A stretch of 64,000 nt of DNA from Taudactylus pleione (GCA_031769625.1 JAUIMM010000040.1:9851001-9915000); one strand, 5' to 3'; positions 32,068 to 44,074 are shown, counted from the stretch's first letter. Notes: a model not told the origin generated them from the letters alone. Numbers and translations are program-made.

Positions 32068-32150
32068 GTACATAGTAGTTGCATAAAGGATTCCACACCC
32101 ACCAGCATATCTGCACGAAAAGCCATAAACACCTGGAACATAAAATGAAC
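32068..32150 (-). pseudogene. L1/Tx1-like ORF1 remnant, 5' part beyond the insertion
   Basis: On the minus strand this reads AFRADMLVGVESFMQLLCT. It joins in frame to the ORF1 piece on the other side of the hairpin-ladder element if one TCA copy is removed. That supports both the frame call and the target duplication. Confidence 0.45.
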
Positions 32151-33149
32151 TGTTAAAGATGTGCTGGTATCCACGTCCAGTCCTATGTCAGCAGAAGTAC
32201 GGAGCTGCAGGGTGTGGGATTAGCCTACAGAGGGCACTGCAGCATGTGAGGATGTCCTCTGTTTCTGTGATGAAGATGAGCCCTAGGGAAGTGCATAGGA
32301 GCTGGAATTTTATGTTGTTTAGCTTTCTTAGGCGGCTTCCTGAGAAGCTTGAAATAAAGACTAAATACTACGGAACAGACAGGATGATTTCATGGCTTGG
32401 TCAGGCTAGAGCTACTTGTTATAGAAAGGTCACTGCTTAGGTGATGAGGTAGTGTTTAAAGGAGGTACATCATGGCTTTATGCTAGATGGTCAGTGGCCT
32501 CTGGGACCAGTGTATATAGCCAGTCAGAACACAGTCCCTCAATCTCTTGTAATAGGGGTATAATGACATGGCATCTCACCCATGTGTAAGGAGACTACCG
32601 TATAATAGTAATCACAGCAAGAGGGCAATGTATAGCTAACGATACAGGCTGTCTAGGGTACCTTTTTAAAAGCTTCTCCAAAGTGAGGCAATGATAATAG
32701 TGCAATGAGTCCCACCCCGGGTGTGACAGCATCTGCAGCTAGAAGTTTACACACAGCTTCAAGTCGAATGGGCTGTTTGGAGACTGACACTGCAGGAAAC
32801 CCCCGGAATTTCCCCAATGATAAATAGATGGCAGCTACCTCCAGCTAGATACTGGCTGTGCCCGGAATTTTTGCGAGTAGGAAGAAACAATAAGAAATGG
32901 GCTGAGGGCTGTGCAAATATCTTGGATCCTTAGCTTAAATTTGGCACTGGCAGTGTCTTATAGTAGCTACTGAGCTCCGATCCTGAGGTAGGAGTGGCCC
33001 GGGTCCAGATAAAATGACTGAACATGAAGCTCAATGGTGCTCAGGAACCCTCTACTATCGGGAGCCACCGGACAACCTGCTATCAGCTGTAATGCAGGCT
33101 TCCAGGTCACCCTGTGGTAGATCTCTAAAATTATGCATTTGCCATGTTG
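32151..33149. other. Intron sequence, nothing firm
   Basis: This may be further decayed LINE sequence upstream of the ORF1 piece on the minus strand, but I could not read a consistent protein. Confidence 0.35.
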
Positions 33150-33562
33150 GTTGTGCAAGGCGGGATCGGTATGATTTACCGCCGGCCGCAAATCCCGACA
33201 GCGGCAGCCCGGCAGAAGTGGAAATCCCGAACGTCTTAAGGTAAGTATAAACTAACCTAATTCTACCCCCTAACCCTCCTTTAGGGGTGCCTAACCCTAA
33301 CCTTTCCCCCAAGTGCTTAACCCCACTCTAAGTGCCTAACCCTAACCCACCCTTCCACTAGCCTAGCTCTAACCTCCCAAGGGGGTGCCTAACCCTAAGT
33401 CCCCCCCAAACCGTGGCTGTCCGGGCCCGGCTTACCTTCGATCGGGCTGCCGGCGTAGGTAAAATGACAGATGTCGGGATCTCGACTCTTGTCATTTAGC
33501 CCTTGCCGGTATTAGACAGTCGGGAAGCCATCCGTCGGCTTCCCGACTGCTTCCCGTTCAAG
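33150..33562 (+). repeat. Dispersed repeat rich in CCTAACC, copy 2
   Basis: It starts GATCGGTATGATTTACCG, runs through about 200 bp of CCCTAACCCT-like text, and closes with the hairpin GTCGGGAAGCC against GGCTTCCCGAC. It is the reverse orientation of 3379-3870 and the same orientation as 57425-57805. Confidence 0.55.
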
Positions 33563-34580
33563 GCACCCCTGTTTATTTTTTTTTTAAATTCCAACTGAAA
33601 TCGTTATCACTAAAATGTGGTGACTCCATGCTATAATGAAAAACAAATTAAGCCTATTAAGCGCAGGGCTTGTACCAGGCTATGGGGGCTAGGATAAGTA
33701 ACAAGGGTCTTATACACACCGATGGTCTCTCGGCGTACAAGACGAGTAAGGAAAAAAAATTGACAAATTCTAAAAAAAAAAAAAAAAAAACCTTTATTTG
33801 AATTTACTCCCCCTATGCCCTTGTTCATCACTCATTTTATATTTAATATATAATCATTTCATTCCTGCTCTCCTAATGGAAGAAGGAAAATTAAATAAAT
33901 CCGACCAACCAACTAATGATTGACCACTGCAAAATAAATCTGATTTTTATTTTGTCTCCCCTCAACTGCCAGCATTTTACTGACAGCAGCATACGATTGT
34001 CTACAGGTGAAGGGGAGTCCCTTGACTGGATGTTTTTTAATTTGCCCACCACTCTCTGTAAACTGTAGTAACTGTTTTGTGTGATAATCCAAAGATCCAT
34101 GTTCAAAGCCACTTGGCTCACTTTTCTTCAGAATTCTGGTGTTCGGTCTGATCATCTGAACTGTTTCACCACGTTTATATGCTATTACATACTGAGTTAT
34201 ATAACGTGTGTGTTTATATGTATAAAAATTTGTATTTTTCAAAGTTCATAAGATGGTGGTTTCCCTTAAACCCAATGTCCAAGGATTAAGTTCAATAATT
34301 GAGGAGTCTACAGACAAATTTCTCAGCCCATATTTAAATGAACCAGTTGTCTACTTGTTGAAAAAGACAGGAACCCTTTAGTTGTGATATTTCATATACA
34401 TTTTAGTGTAAAATTAGTGTTAGCATTGCTGTAAAAACAATATGAACTCATACCAAAAAGTTAAATAACTTAAACTTATCTGTGTGTCTTAAGGCCTTCT
34501 GATTTTCCTCTGATTTTGATGATGTCTTCTTATGGGTCAAGCTATATATAGAACAAAAAAATTATTGTTCATATGTAGTG
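33563..34580. other. Intron sequence, nothing recognised
   Basis: There is a poly-A stretch at about 33771-33790 and otherwise AT-rich DNA. No gene or repeat was recognised. Confidence 0.4.
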
Positions 34581-34714
34581 CAGGGGTATTCAACATGCAG
34601 CCCTCTATCTGCTGTGGGACTAGTTTTACCATGCTCCGATAGCAAAACTTTGGCAGGGCATGCTGGGATGTGTACTTCCACAGCAGCTAGAGGAACACAT
34701 GTTGAATACCCCTG
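34581..34714. mobile_element. hAT-type MITE, 134 bp
   Basis: The ends CAGGGGTATTCAACATG and CATGTTGAATACCCCTG are a perfect 17-bp inverted repeat. Flanks ATGTAGTG (34573-34580) and TTGTAGCG (34715-34722) form an 8-bp duplication with two differences. The interior shares GGCAGGGCATG with the MITE at 2065. Confidence 0.78.
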
Positions 34715-34888
34715 TTGTAGCGTATTAAGTAAAGTATAAAAAGTAATGTGTACGTGCATTGAATAGTATTAAAACGTCTTATCTGAGTTTCTAGAACAAA
34801 AATTTGTTGTGGAGTCTTTGCGTGTGTGTATAATATAGATTAAAATGTAAATGAGTGCGCTGAACAATATTTAAACAGTGAGGTAAGA

Positions 34889-35247
34889 TGGGGGTGGATT
34901 CAATTGTTTTTGGGCACCTGTAAGAGATGGGAGCCCGACAGGTGATATTTAATTGTTTTGCCGATGAACGCGGGTGGTGTGGGTGCCCATTACTCATCTT
35001 GCATGTCGCACCCAAATGCAATGGGTTTAGCTGCGTAAAGCAGCTAAACCTATGCAAACTACTGGGCGTGAGGCGTTTGAGCGCCCAAAAGATCAAGTTT
35101 GGGCAGATTTTTGCTTGCCATTTCAGGAGGGTGCGAGCAGAAATCATGGGCGACTGCAGCACTCGCACCCATCAGCACAAACAATGGAATTGCTTCTGGT
35201 CACTTAAGACGTGAGCTGTGGCAGGGCTAAAAAATTGAATTCCGCCT
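34889..35247. mobile_element. MITE with ATTCAATTG ends and internal hairpins
   Basis: The left end GGGGGTGGATTCAATTG faces an inverted right end AATTGAATTCCGCC. The middle holds a clean hairpin, GGTTTAGCTGC with GCAGCTAAACC, at about 35024-35051. It is noncoding. The ends resemble Harbinger-type MITEs, but I could not fix a target duplication. Confidence 0.5.
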
Positions 35248-36656
35248 GGCGCGACTGAGACACTCCGAGAGGATTATACACCAAAAAGAAAAGTATTCCT
35301 ATGTGGGGCACTCATGAACCTCAATATAAGCAATCTAAACACTGTATTACAGCAAATTAGGAATATGAACTTAATAATAAAATATAACTTTTAATGACTT
35401 CTTAAAATAATGCAAAATATTGAAATTAAAACAAAATATTGTGAATCAAAAAGTGAAATAAAATAATTATGATGATCTCAAGACTCCTAATAATTATAGG
35501 TATGAACTCCTCAGTGATTTATTCTATATTACACATGAAGCAAATCTCCCATTTTGGGTATAATGTAACACAGTATGTTATTATATATAATCGTTCTTAT
35601 AGAGGGTCCTCTATTAAGATGAAATTGTCCAAGGGGACAGTAGGATATATGATATTGGTTCTGAAAACATCATGATGTTGTTAGCCGTAGTTACTTGTAT
35701 GTCAATTAATGACCGTGTTGGTTACATTAGGTTACCCCAAAATAGGAGTAAATAATCCACAAATTAAATCAGTAGTGGTTCTGGTTATACAATAATTTCC
35801 CCGATAGGATCCAGTTTCATTTTTAATATTATTATAATCCTCCTTTAGTCCCCTTAAAGGTACCTACTAGGATAGTTGCATTACATATGATTAGCAACTT
35901 CATTAATATTTATGGAGGTAACTCCAAGAGGAGTAGTACAACATATTTTTCATTTTGAGTCTTATTCGGATCTCAGATGCTGCGAAAAACCACTTAGTGT
36001 ACTAGAGACTCAGTGCTGCAACTTTAACCAAACAGGAATTAGTTTTAAACACGTACAAAGTTTCAAATGAAGCACAACGGAACTTGGCATGTGAAAAAGC
36101 CGTAGCCTCTGCATTGTAGCAATTCGTAAACAGATTCAGAATCAGTCACACATCAACTTCATCAGTGTAATCTTGCAATGTAGTTTTGTTGCTCCCAGTT
36201 TTATTTGTGAATAGAGCGCACATTTTGAACGAGACGCTTGGCTTGGACGAGTCGCCTGAGACCTAGAGTGCCAAGAGGGGCTATTTGTGGCAACTTGAGC
36301 AACTGTGTATGAGGATACATCTATATCTTTGTATACAACTGGAACAAACATGATCAGCTATGCACAACTCTGCTTAGGGACAGATCTGAACACATACCTT
36401 CCACTGCCAACACCACACTCTCAAATTAGACTCCAGTGGTGGCCATCAAAATTGATAATGGAGTAAAATTTATACTAAAATCTAATTGGATGAATGAAAA
36501 AGTTATATGAAGGTAAAGCATATTTATGTACCAATGTTACAATCATTAGCCCCAAAATTATCTTATAGGTGGCACTACAGCTTTCATGTTTATATACTCA
36601 TGGATGCATTACACTTTTTTGTCAATTAAAACTTTTTTTTTTTTTTTCATGTCTAG
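35248..36656. other. Intron sequence before exon 36657
   Basis: No repeat or ORF of note is seen. A strong pyrimidine tract (T17 at about 36631-36647) precedes the acceptor TCTAG. Confidence 0.45.
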
Positions 36657-36800
36657 GCACTAAACAACTTAGACTGATGTTGTTAAAAGAGGTAAACACC
36701 ATATTTGAATGCAAATCATGTCGCAGTCTTTTCAGAGGACTTCCCAACCTCATCACACACAAGCAGTTTTACTGTGTATCAAACTACATTGCGGATGAAG
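36657..36800 (+). CDS. znf800: znf800 third coding exon in the window (first zinc finger)
   Basis: This 144-nt exon starts after TCTAG and is followed by GTGAGA at 36801. It encodes [13 protein letters not shown], then [20 protein letters not shown] and FYC. That is a CCHC-like finger: two Cys at C-x2-C, a His after NLIT, and a terminal Cys. The same arrangement occurs in ZNF800 orthologues as I know them. Intron phase is 1 at both ends, so the exon could be skipped without breaking the frame, removing 48 residues and this finger. Confidence 0.92.
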
Positions 36801-37094
36801 GTGAGATTAAAGCAGTTGCCATTTTGTTATATTTTCCCTACCCTACCACTGAGTTAATTTAGTATTCTAATTAAATACAGTTTACTGCCTGTACATTTCT
36901 TGTATGACACTTCATTAAATAGAAATGTTTGGCTTTTGCTTTTTTTTTTACCCTGGCACTTAACAAAATAGTTTAAAACAAAATGTGATAGAGTCTGCAT
37001 GTTTACATTGAGATGTACTAGTTAATGGACAGTGTGATTCAAGAGCACATGTATGGTGCAACTGTTTTTTACTGCTTATTTTCTATAACTGTTA
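36801..37094. other. Intron sequence, nothing recognised
   Basis: AT-rich start of the third intron. Confidence 0.4.
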
Positions 37095-37270
37095 TACAAC
37101 CGGTCAAAAGATTTTGAAGATGCCCATTTTTCGAGTTTATTAAAATTTAAGCAATTCAAGTCCAGGGAATACCCTGAAATGGTACAAGAGTAAGCAGTAA
37201 ATTGCTAGAGGTTTACAAAAAAAAAACTTGTAGTCTTCTCCTATTTCTTAATTGGGCCTTTCCTCCTTGC
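37095..37270 (+). mobile_element. Tc1-like transposon, 5' end fragment
   Basis: The block starts ACAACCGGTCAAAAGATTTT, which matches the inverted right end at 51150-51170 (CTTTTGACCGGTAGTGTA). It continues with the 5' noncoding part and stops before any transposase. It is a deletion remnant. Confidence 0.55.
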
Positions 37271-37586
37271 ATTTAGCGTTCTATTTAGTATATAATAATA
37301 ATATTTTACGGGTCATTATTTTTTTTTAATATGATGTGTACCTTATTAATTAGGTGTTTATACATAGGTTGTCTATCAAAAATACAGTATATACAGATTT
37401 AGTTATGAACAGAACACAATATACTGTTTTTATCGTGAAAAACTAGAGGTAATATATTTATAAAGTAAGTAAATCTTTATGTGAGCTTATTAGTTGAGTG
37501 AAAACATTCCAGTCTATTACATCTGTTGTTTCCAGATTTGATCACTGGAAATTGATTCACCACCTCAGCTAGACTAGTGTCTCAGC

Positions 37587-38069
37587 CAGTGGTTCCCAAA
37601 CTGTGCTCCGCAACACTCACCGGGGTGCCGCAGTGGCCTGTGGCCTAACGAGACTGCCTAGTGTATTTTGAAAAAAAAAAAAAAGTGTGCACAGGGGGAG
37701 AGGAATTGTGGCGCAGAGCGGGAAGGGTGGGATTGGTTGTGATGAGTGAGGGGAGCTTGCAGGAACAATCCTGTCAGTGGACAGCAGCAGGTATTGAATC
37801 CTGAGGCTGCCTGTTGCTAAATGGGGTCCTACACCGCAGTGCATTGTGGGAGATCAGACAGGAAGTGCCTGATCTGAGGAGTGGTGCTGCAGAACAGAAC
37901 TAAAGGTAAGTAAAGGTGGGAACCTGAAGGGGGCAATGGGAGAGGGGCAAAGGGAGAGACATGAAGTGGGGCAAAGGGTTATAAATACTTCTCTTTTTTC
38001 AAGGGGTGCCTTGATGAAAAAATGGAGACCCTAAGGGTGCCTCGAACTGAGAACGTTTGGGAACCACTG
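37587..38069. mobile_element. hAT-type nonautonomous element, 483 bp
   Basis: The ends CAGTGGTTCCCAAACTG and CGTTTGGGAACCACTG are inverted repeats. Flanks GTCTCAGC (37579-37586) and GTCTAAAC (38070-38077) agree at six of eight positions, as expected of an old 8-bp duplication. Internal text (GGGGTGCC, GAACCTGAAGG) has no coding potential. Confidence 0.78.
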
Positions 38070-39089
38070 GTCTAAACTTTCTGATTCATTCAGTGTAACA
38101 TGTAGTGTAGTGGTTAGAGAAACATTGTATGTAAGTTGATTACATGTATCTGTAGTTAAGTTCAAATCCAGATAGATTTTATTTTCTCCTGGTAAAAGAT
38201 CCATATATAATTTTTTTACATCTTTTAGTATTATTTGTTTCTGATTTTGACTATCACTTATCTTTCCTTTCTTTCGGCCGTGTCAGTACGCCAGGTCGAT
38301 CCTTACAGCATAGGGGATGTATGCTGTCTCAGGCGGCCCCTCCCCCAACCCAGAGGCTGCTCCAGAGTCGAGGTTACCCCTCGTCTGGGTTGCTCCTCCC
38401 AGCCTCCCTGTATATGAGATGGCCAGAGACCACTCTCAGGTGCTCAGTGGCTGTCTCCCTGTATACCTCTCCTTAGGTGGCCAGGTTATACAAAGCTCGA
38501 TATCCTACTTGGCCTTGTGTGCTGTTCATATTTGACTAAGAGCTTATTGCATATATATACTGTATATATTAAAATAATAGAAGATATTTCTTCTTCGGGG
38601 TCCATGGGGTCCACAGCCATTACGTTGGGGTATGAATCCCGGTCACCAAACCGTTAACACAAACGAGCTCTCTGCTCCCAGGATGCACCGGGGTTCCTCC
38701 TCATATACCCCACCCCCTGCCTCAGGGAGCCAGTTCTTACTGTTTGGTGTGTTCACCACATAGACAGTTGGACTGCTGGAGCAGTCCTGCAGACGAGTAA
38801 CAAAAAAAACAAAAAAAAAAGAGAGAGTTTTACTCTCTATCTCAGCGGGTGGTCTGAGCTGTCCTGGAAGCAGCCTCGCGCCTGATTGGAGGCGCACCGG
38901 CTAAGCGCTGCAACTACCTTTTCCGGCTCCGCACCACTGCCTTGGCAGGGGATTCGGCAGGGGCTTACTGGCCCTGGACCGCAACCGGATCAAGGGGATG
39001 GCAGGTAAGCAGGTGGTCGCGGCGCCCGCTGATGCCGGGACCTCGTGGCGGTCCGGCCTCCGGCGGTGAGACTGGTCGGAGGCGCGCTG

Positions 39090-40040
39090 CAGTCAGGAGG
39101 CATAAGGCTTGTTCTCCTAGCCTAGATCGCCGGAATTTGATGGTCCTGACCAGCCAGGGCTTGTGGCGGCGGCCAGGTCAGTTTACCGGGCAGGTCCAAG
39201 CAGCATAGGGGAGGTACGCTTCCCCGGTGGCCCCTCCCCCAATCCACACGCTAGTTCAGTCCTCTGGCACAGTTGATTGTGGATTGCGCTTTCCAGCCTC
39301 CATATAGGGCAGCCAGAGTGTATGTCAGTTGCTCTCTGAACGCTGCTCCTACAAGAGAGGACGTTGGGCAGTCTCCCTGTATACCTTGCCTACTGCTGGT
39401 CTAGGTTTTTACAGGGTTCTATCCTACCTAAGCTCAGGCTGATTGTGGTAGTGAGCGCTTATATGCATATGACTCGCAGAGTGTTTATGCATGACATGTG
39501 ATTGTTGTTTTGTGGATACTGTTTCTTATGAAAAAAGAACTGTGACTCCTGTAAACTATCACTGTCTTTCCCCTTAACCTTTTCCTACAGGTTAAGCTGC
39601 GGTCGGGAGGCATACAGCTTGTTTCCTACACTAGACTGCCGGGATAGGGGGTCCAAGCAACATAGGGGAGGTGCGCTTCCCCGGCGGCCCCTTCCCCAAT
39701 CCACACACTAGTTCAGTCCTCTGGCGCAGTGATGGTGAGTTGCCACTCCCAGCCTCCATAGGGCAGCCAGAGTGTATGTCAGTTGCTCTCTGAATGCTGC
39801 TCCTTCAGGACGCTGGGCAGTCTCCCTGTATACCTTGCCTACTGCTGGTTCAGGTTTTACAGGGCTCTATCCTACCTAAGCCTAGCGCTGATTATGGTAG
39901 TGAGAGCTTATATGCATATGACTCGCAGAGTGTTTATGCATGACATGTGATTATTGTTTTATGGATACTGTTTCTTATGTAAAAAGAACTGTGACTCCTG
40001 TAAATTATCACTGTCTTTTCCCTTAAACCCTTTCCTACGG
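39090..40040 (+). repeat. Tandem duplication in the copy E leader (units of about 500 and 440 bp)
   Basis: Unit 1 (39090-39596) and unit 2 (39597-40040) both start at GG(A/C)GGCATA(A/C)(A/G)GCTTGTT. Both contain CATAGGGGAGGT(A/G)CGCTTCC, AGTGTATGTCAGTTGCTCTC and GAGTGTTTATGCATGACATG, and end in CACTGTCTTT(T)CCC followed by TTTCCTAC. Divergence between units suggests the duplication is old. A weaker third partial copy may lie at 40740-41075. Confidence 0.75.
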
Positions 40041-40936
40041 GTGTGTGGGTAATTAGGGTGAAACAAAATCACGTGTGTACTCAGAACTTGTCATTATTAT
40101 GTCTCAGAGTCTGAAGGACAGGCGGCTAAGGTCCCTGTGCTGGGGGGTTTTCCCCACAGGATTTCATACAATCTGTATTATGTGGTTACTGTGTTAAGTA
40201 GACAAACCTCCCAGCTTCTGGATAGGAACTCTCTTTTGTTTCCTTTTCCCAGATTATGGACCAAAATACCTTGCTTAGGGCAGGTTGAACAGGCTGCCTT
40301 TGTTTCTGAAAAGACTATGTGTGAAGATGAACACATTACATTGGCCCCAGCTGTAGGCTATATGGGCTATATTGTAATTCACATATACTGGTAGGGCTGG
40401 GTTGCCCATCCCCCCCTCTCTCCTAATTAGGAAGACTCAGCTGAGTTCAGTACTGATTGGGGGGGGGGGCTATCCCTGAGTATGCCTTGTTCCCAGGAAA
40501 GTGCATAACATTGGAATACTACCAACTTTTGTTGCTTGGATTCAGTACCGACTGATGCAAATCTACAGGTAGATTTTGCAAAACTGGTCAGTTAGGCATG
40601 AATGTGCTACTGTTCAAAATGTTATTTTCCTGAAACCCCTAAACTGTGGTTAGGGGTTAGAGAGTGCTTCACACGTATGTTTCTGTAAACCGCGCTTGTA
40701 GTAGGTTACTTGCAAATGTTCTCAGGAGATTTGGTTCATCTTCTTCTGTGGATGGCCAGGTTATACAGAGCTTGATGTCCTACTTAGCCTTGTCGGCTGT
40801 TTGTAGTTGACTAAAAAATTTTGTTGCATGTATGTATATATGCCTCCACTGCGGTGATCAGGTCATACAGAGCTCTAGGTTTTACCTGGTGTTTGGTAGT
40901 TGGCCAGAGAGCTTAGTGTGTATGAACAGTGAATAT

Positions 40937-40976
40937 GCATGTATGTATGTATGTATGTATGTTTGTATGTATGTGT
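40937..40976. repeat. (ATGT)n microsatellite in copy E
   Basis: About ten ATGT units with one interruption lie in the diverged leader of E. Confidence 0.85.
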
Positions 40977-41269
40977 ATATATTTATGTATCATGTGCATT
41001 ACATGTGACTTATGGAATTTGCTGTATGATGCTGCCTTGTCAGCATAAGTCTATCACTGCTGTTTCTCCTCATGTAACCCGCTACAAAGATACCTGGGTA
41101 CATTGGATGTAAAATGATGGTCACATTAATACTAGACATTGGATAAACCTTGTATGTCCAATGAAAAGGTAAGACAGATGGCTGGGGCCCCTGAGTTGGT
41201 GGCATGTGTGACCTGTAGTAGCAGCCCCTATGGTTATGCCCTCTATTTCCATCATGAATGGACATTTCA

Positions 41270-41386
41270 CCTACAGCCATACCACACTGGACATGCCCAG
41301 TCTCATCTGACTTTGGAGGCTATGCCGTGTTGGTCCTGGTTGGTGCTTTGATGGGAGACCACCTGGGAATACCAGGTGCTGTAGGC
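41270..41386 (+). pseudogene. 5S rRNA-like sequence 1 inside copy E
   Basis: This 117-nt stretch follows vertebrate 5S rRNA throughout: CCTACAGCCATACCAC at the start, then CATCTGACTTTGGAGGCTA, CCTGGTTGGTGCTTTGATGG, GGGAGACCACCTGGGAATAC and CAGGTGCTGTAGGC at the end. Several changes (GGTGCTTTGATGG for GTACTTGGATGG, for example) and the lack of a T4 terminator argue against a working gene. Its internal control C-box-like segment is mostly kept. Confidence 0.85.
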
Positions 41387-42016
41387 AGTGGTTGAGGCAG
41401 GCATCATCTTTAGTAGCCGTTCAACAATTACTACAGGCTGCTAGGTCTTTGCAGCCAAAGACCAGATGGCGTCGGCCCCTTACGCGGGCCAGGCCACAGA
41501 GAGGGGCGATGGGGGTGACCTCACTGGACTTAATATAAACGGGTTGTGGTGGTCACTGTTCTAAAGAATCACCACAGTAGTCAAATCTACCAGATCATAG
41601 CGCAGGTTGTGGACAGGTTGGCGACTCTCCTGATATTAAGGTATCTTCAGCAGCTGCAACCTACCATGTTTAGGCTTCCTGGGCATCTGTCCTGAGGGAC
41701 ATGTGTGCTCACTCGGATCAAAAGGTGACTTCGTCCTTAGCAGCCTTCCAGCAGTTATGGCAAGCAGCTAGGCTAGTACAGCCAAAAGAATCAGAAGGCG
41801 GTCGGTCTCACGCTCCGTCCAGCCCTCAGATTCTGGTACATCTTCTGGTGTTTGGGCACGGGTCTCCTCCCAGGAGTCACTCTCAAGAGAGGAAGACTGT
41901 CTTCCAACAGTACGTCTCCTCCCTGATCAGAGGGGTCAAAGCTATGCTTGTGGAGCTGGTATAAGGAGAGGCTCCAGTGTTCTAATGGCAGAAAGTTGTG
42001 AAAGCCTCCCAAATCT

Positions 42017-42133
42017 GACTACAGCCAGACCATACTAGACATGCCCAAGATTGTTTGATCTTGATGGCTAGGCAGCATTGAGCCCAGTTAGTACTTGGAT
42101 GGGAGACCACCTGAGATACCAGGGGTTGTAGGG
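42017..42133 (+). pseudogene. 5S rRNA-like sequence 2 inside copy E
   Basis: It runs from ACTACAGCCAGACCATACT to ATACCAGGGGTTGTAGG and keeps CAGTTAGTACTTGGATGG and GGGAGACCACCTGAGATAC. It differs from sequence 1 throughout the middle, so the two are not simple duplicates. It replaces about 20 bp of ORF1 relative to copy F (45095-45115). No terminator follows. Confidence 0.85.
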
Positions 42134-42389
42134 AACGTAGTATGGAGTTTCTCCGGGCAGAAAAATCCATAATACCAGAAAGGTTGAGGCCTTATATCCC
42201 TTTCCAGTACCATTGGCATTCGCCTTTAAATGTTCTACTGATAGGAGATTGGAAGCCGGTTTCAGGGCAGTCTTTCTCTGTCAGGAGCTGTTATTTGCCC
42301 GGCCACAGTACGTCCGGGGTTCCAAATAAAAGCACAGGCGATCTGTCTCTCGCCAGAAGAGCGACTATCCGTTAAAGACGTTTGTCGCA

Positions 42390-42970
42390 ACAAGGGTCGC
42401 CCATTCTGGACCTGGACGATACCAGCCTCCGCGGGTGGGGAGCAGTGACAGGTCGACACATGTTTCAAGGAAAATGGGGGACAATGAAAGCAGTCTCTCC
42501 GTAAAACATCCTGGAACTAAGGGCAGTATTCAGGAGCGCTTTTGAAGCTCAGGAAATACTAAAGGGGCAGGCCGGTCTAGGTGCAATCTATCAACACCAC
42601 CGCAGTAGACTGCCTCATCCATCAGGGGGCAGAATGTAATTTTCCTGCGAGATCGGTTGTGTTCATACCAGGAGTCCTTAATTTGGAAGAGGACTTCCTA
42701 GGCCAGCAGGATATACACGCCAGAGAGTGTGGGCTCTTCATCCACAGGTATTTCAGAGCCTTGTGGATGGATGGGTCTTCTAGAGGTAGACCTCATGGCC
42801 TTGAGTCACAAGCACAGGGTCCCCAGGTACGGGCACAGTGTTTGTGGATGCTCTGGCAGTAGAGTAGAACTTCAAACTAGCGTATTTGCTTCACCCGCTA
42901 TCCCTCCCTCTAAGGGTTAACGGGAATATGCAACAGGAATACTGATGGCCCCTGCTTGACCCAGACGCTG
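42390..42970 (+). pseudogene. DIRS copy E RNase H / methyltransferase-like remnant
   Basis: SLRGWGAVTGRHMFQGKWG and NILELRAVFRSAFEAQEILK mark RNase H, and FIPGVLNLEEDFL marks its end region. Frames shift repeatedly. The methyltransferase-like part survives only as short matches near 42930-42970. Confidence 0.65.
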
Positions 42971-43039
42971 CTGGTTCGCCAACCTGCAGAGTCACTCCAT
43001 AGACACTCTGTGGCCTCTTCTGCTAAGTTCGGATTTGTT

Positions 43040-43819
43040 AATACAGGATCCCTTACTGTATCTAGACCTGACTCGTCCATCTTGGACGGCATGGTTCTTC
43101 AGACCTCCGCCTTTAAGAAAGCATGTTCTGTAGTTCAGAGGATAAGAAACTTATTTCTGGCTGCAGTTATTAAAACTTTGTATGTTCTTCGGGGTGAACT
43201 GAGAAAATGTGGCCCTAGGGGGTTAGATTTCTCGAGTATGTTCATCTCGTCAGACTGGAGCGTCTCTGATCTAGCAGCACTTTCTTCCCGCTTTCCTGTT
43301 TTACTAAGTCATCGGGAGAGAGCGGTACTTCATACTAGGGCGGAATACCTTCCAAGAGTGGTATTCTGGTTCTATATGAATGTAGAGATTGTGGTCCCAG
43401 CTTTCAGACTACAAGCCTCTCGGTAGGTGAGGCTTTCCTTGGATGTTGGCCGTGCGCTACATAATTATGTGGATCGCGCCAACAGCATGAGGAAGTAGGT
43501 TCCTTTTTGTACTGTATGACAGTCATAAGGCTGGCCAGCCGATAAGCGGATGCTGGTCAGATGGATTCATATGATGATTCCTCAGGTCAGACTAGTCTGG
43601 TGGTGCCAGACTCAGTAAAGGTACATCCACACGGTCAGTGGAGCCTTCGTGGGCTGCCTGCTGGGGTGCCTCTGCTGAATAGTTCTGCAGGGCAGCCACA
43701 TGGTCTTCCGTCCACACCTTTGTCAATTGTTATGCCTTTGACACTTTTGCCTCTCAGGATGCCTCCTTCGGGCGTAGAGTTCTCCTCTCTTCCGAGAGTC
43801 AGGAGCGTCCCCGCCCGTA
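43040..43819 (+). pseudogene. DIRS copy E tyrosine recombinase remnant
   Basis: FKKACSVVQRI, SDLAALSSRFPVLL and VLHTRAEYLPRVV can be read. The usual first catalytic Arg region is replaced by DWSVSDL, and the His-box region is scrambled (SLRGLPAGVP). The conserved C-terminal ASQDASFG is kept on a shifted frame. Nonfunctional. Confidence 0.65.
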
Positions 43820-43838
43820 GGTTTAGTGCTTTGGGATA

Positions 43839-43949
43839 TCCCCAACGTAATGGCTGTGGACCCCATGGACCCCGAAGAAGAAAATAAGAGTTATGGTATA
43901 ACATACCTTTGTTAACTCTTTTTCTTTGAGGTCCATGGGGTCCACAGGA
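43839..43949 (+). repeat. Copy E internal complementary region
   Basis: CCCCAACGTAATGGCTGTGG to CCGAAGAAG complements the left end. TAAGAGTTATGGTATAACAT onward complements the right end. They meet at AAAA. The right-end palindrome is GGTATAACATACC here, where A and B have GGTAAGAACTTACC. Confidence 0.85.
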
Positions 43950-44074
43950 CACCCACCCAGATGCACCCGTAGTGCTGGGGGAGGTTTCCGTAGTTTCTCC
44001 TCTTGAGAGTCTGGACTCGTAAGTATGGGTCTTTTCTTTCTTACCCTTTGTTTGTCTCTGCCTGCTTGAGCTTG

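Larger units (their letters stand above)
41165..42340 (+). pseudogene. DIRS copy E ORF1 (Gag-like) remnant
   Basis: From about 41165 the frame reads VACVTCSSSPYGY, the first Cys pair of the ORF1 knuckle. The homologous sequence GGGTTGTGGTGGTCACTG, which holds the degenerate second pair, appears only at 41528, beyond a 5S rRNA-like block. A second 5S-like block (42017-42133) interrupts the middle of the ORF. At about 42300 ORF1 text ends and RNase H text follows within about 100 bp, so the rest of ORF1 and nearly all RT are deleted. Confidence 0.65.

Noticed and set aside
41270..42133. Functional 5S rRNA genes
   Set aside because: Both copies have many changes in conserved positions and lack a T-run terminator. 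They sit inside a dead retrotransposon.
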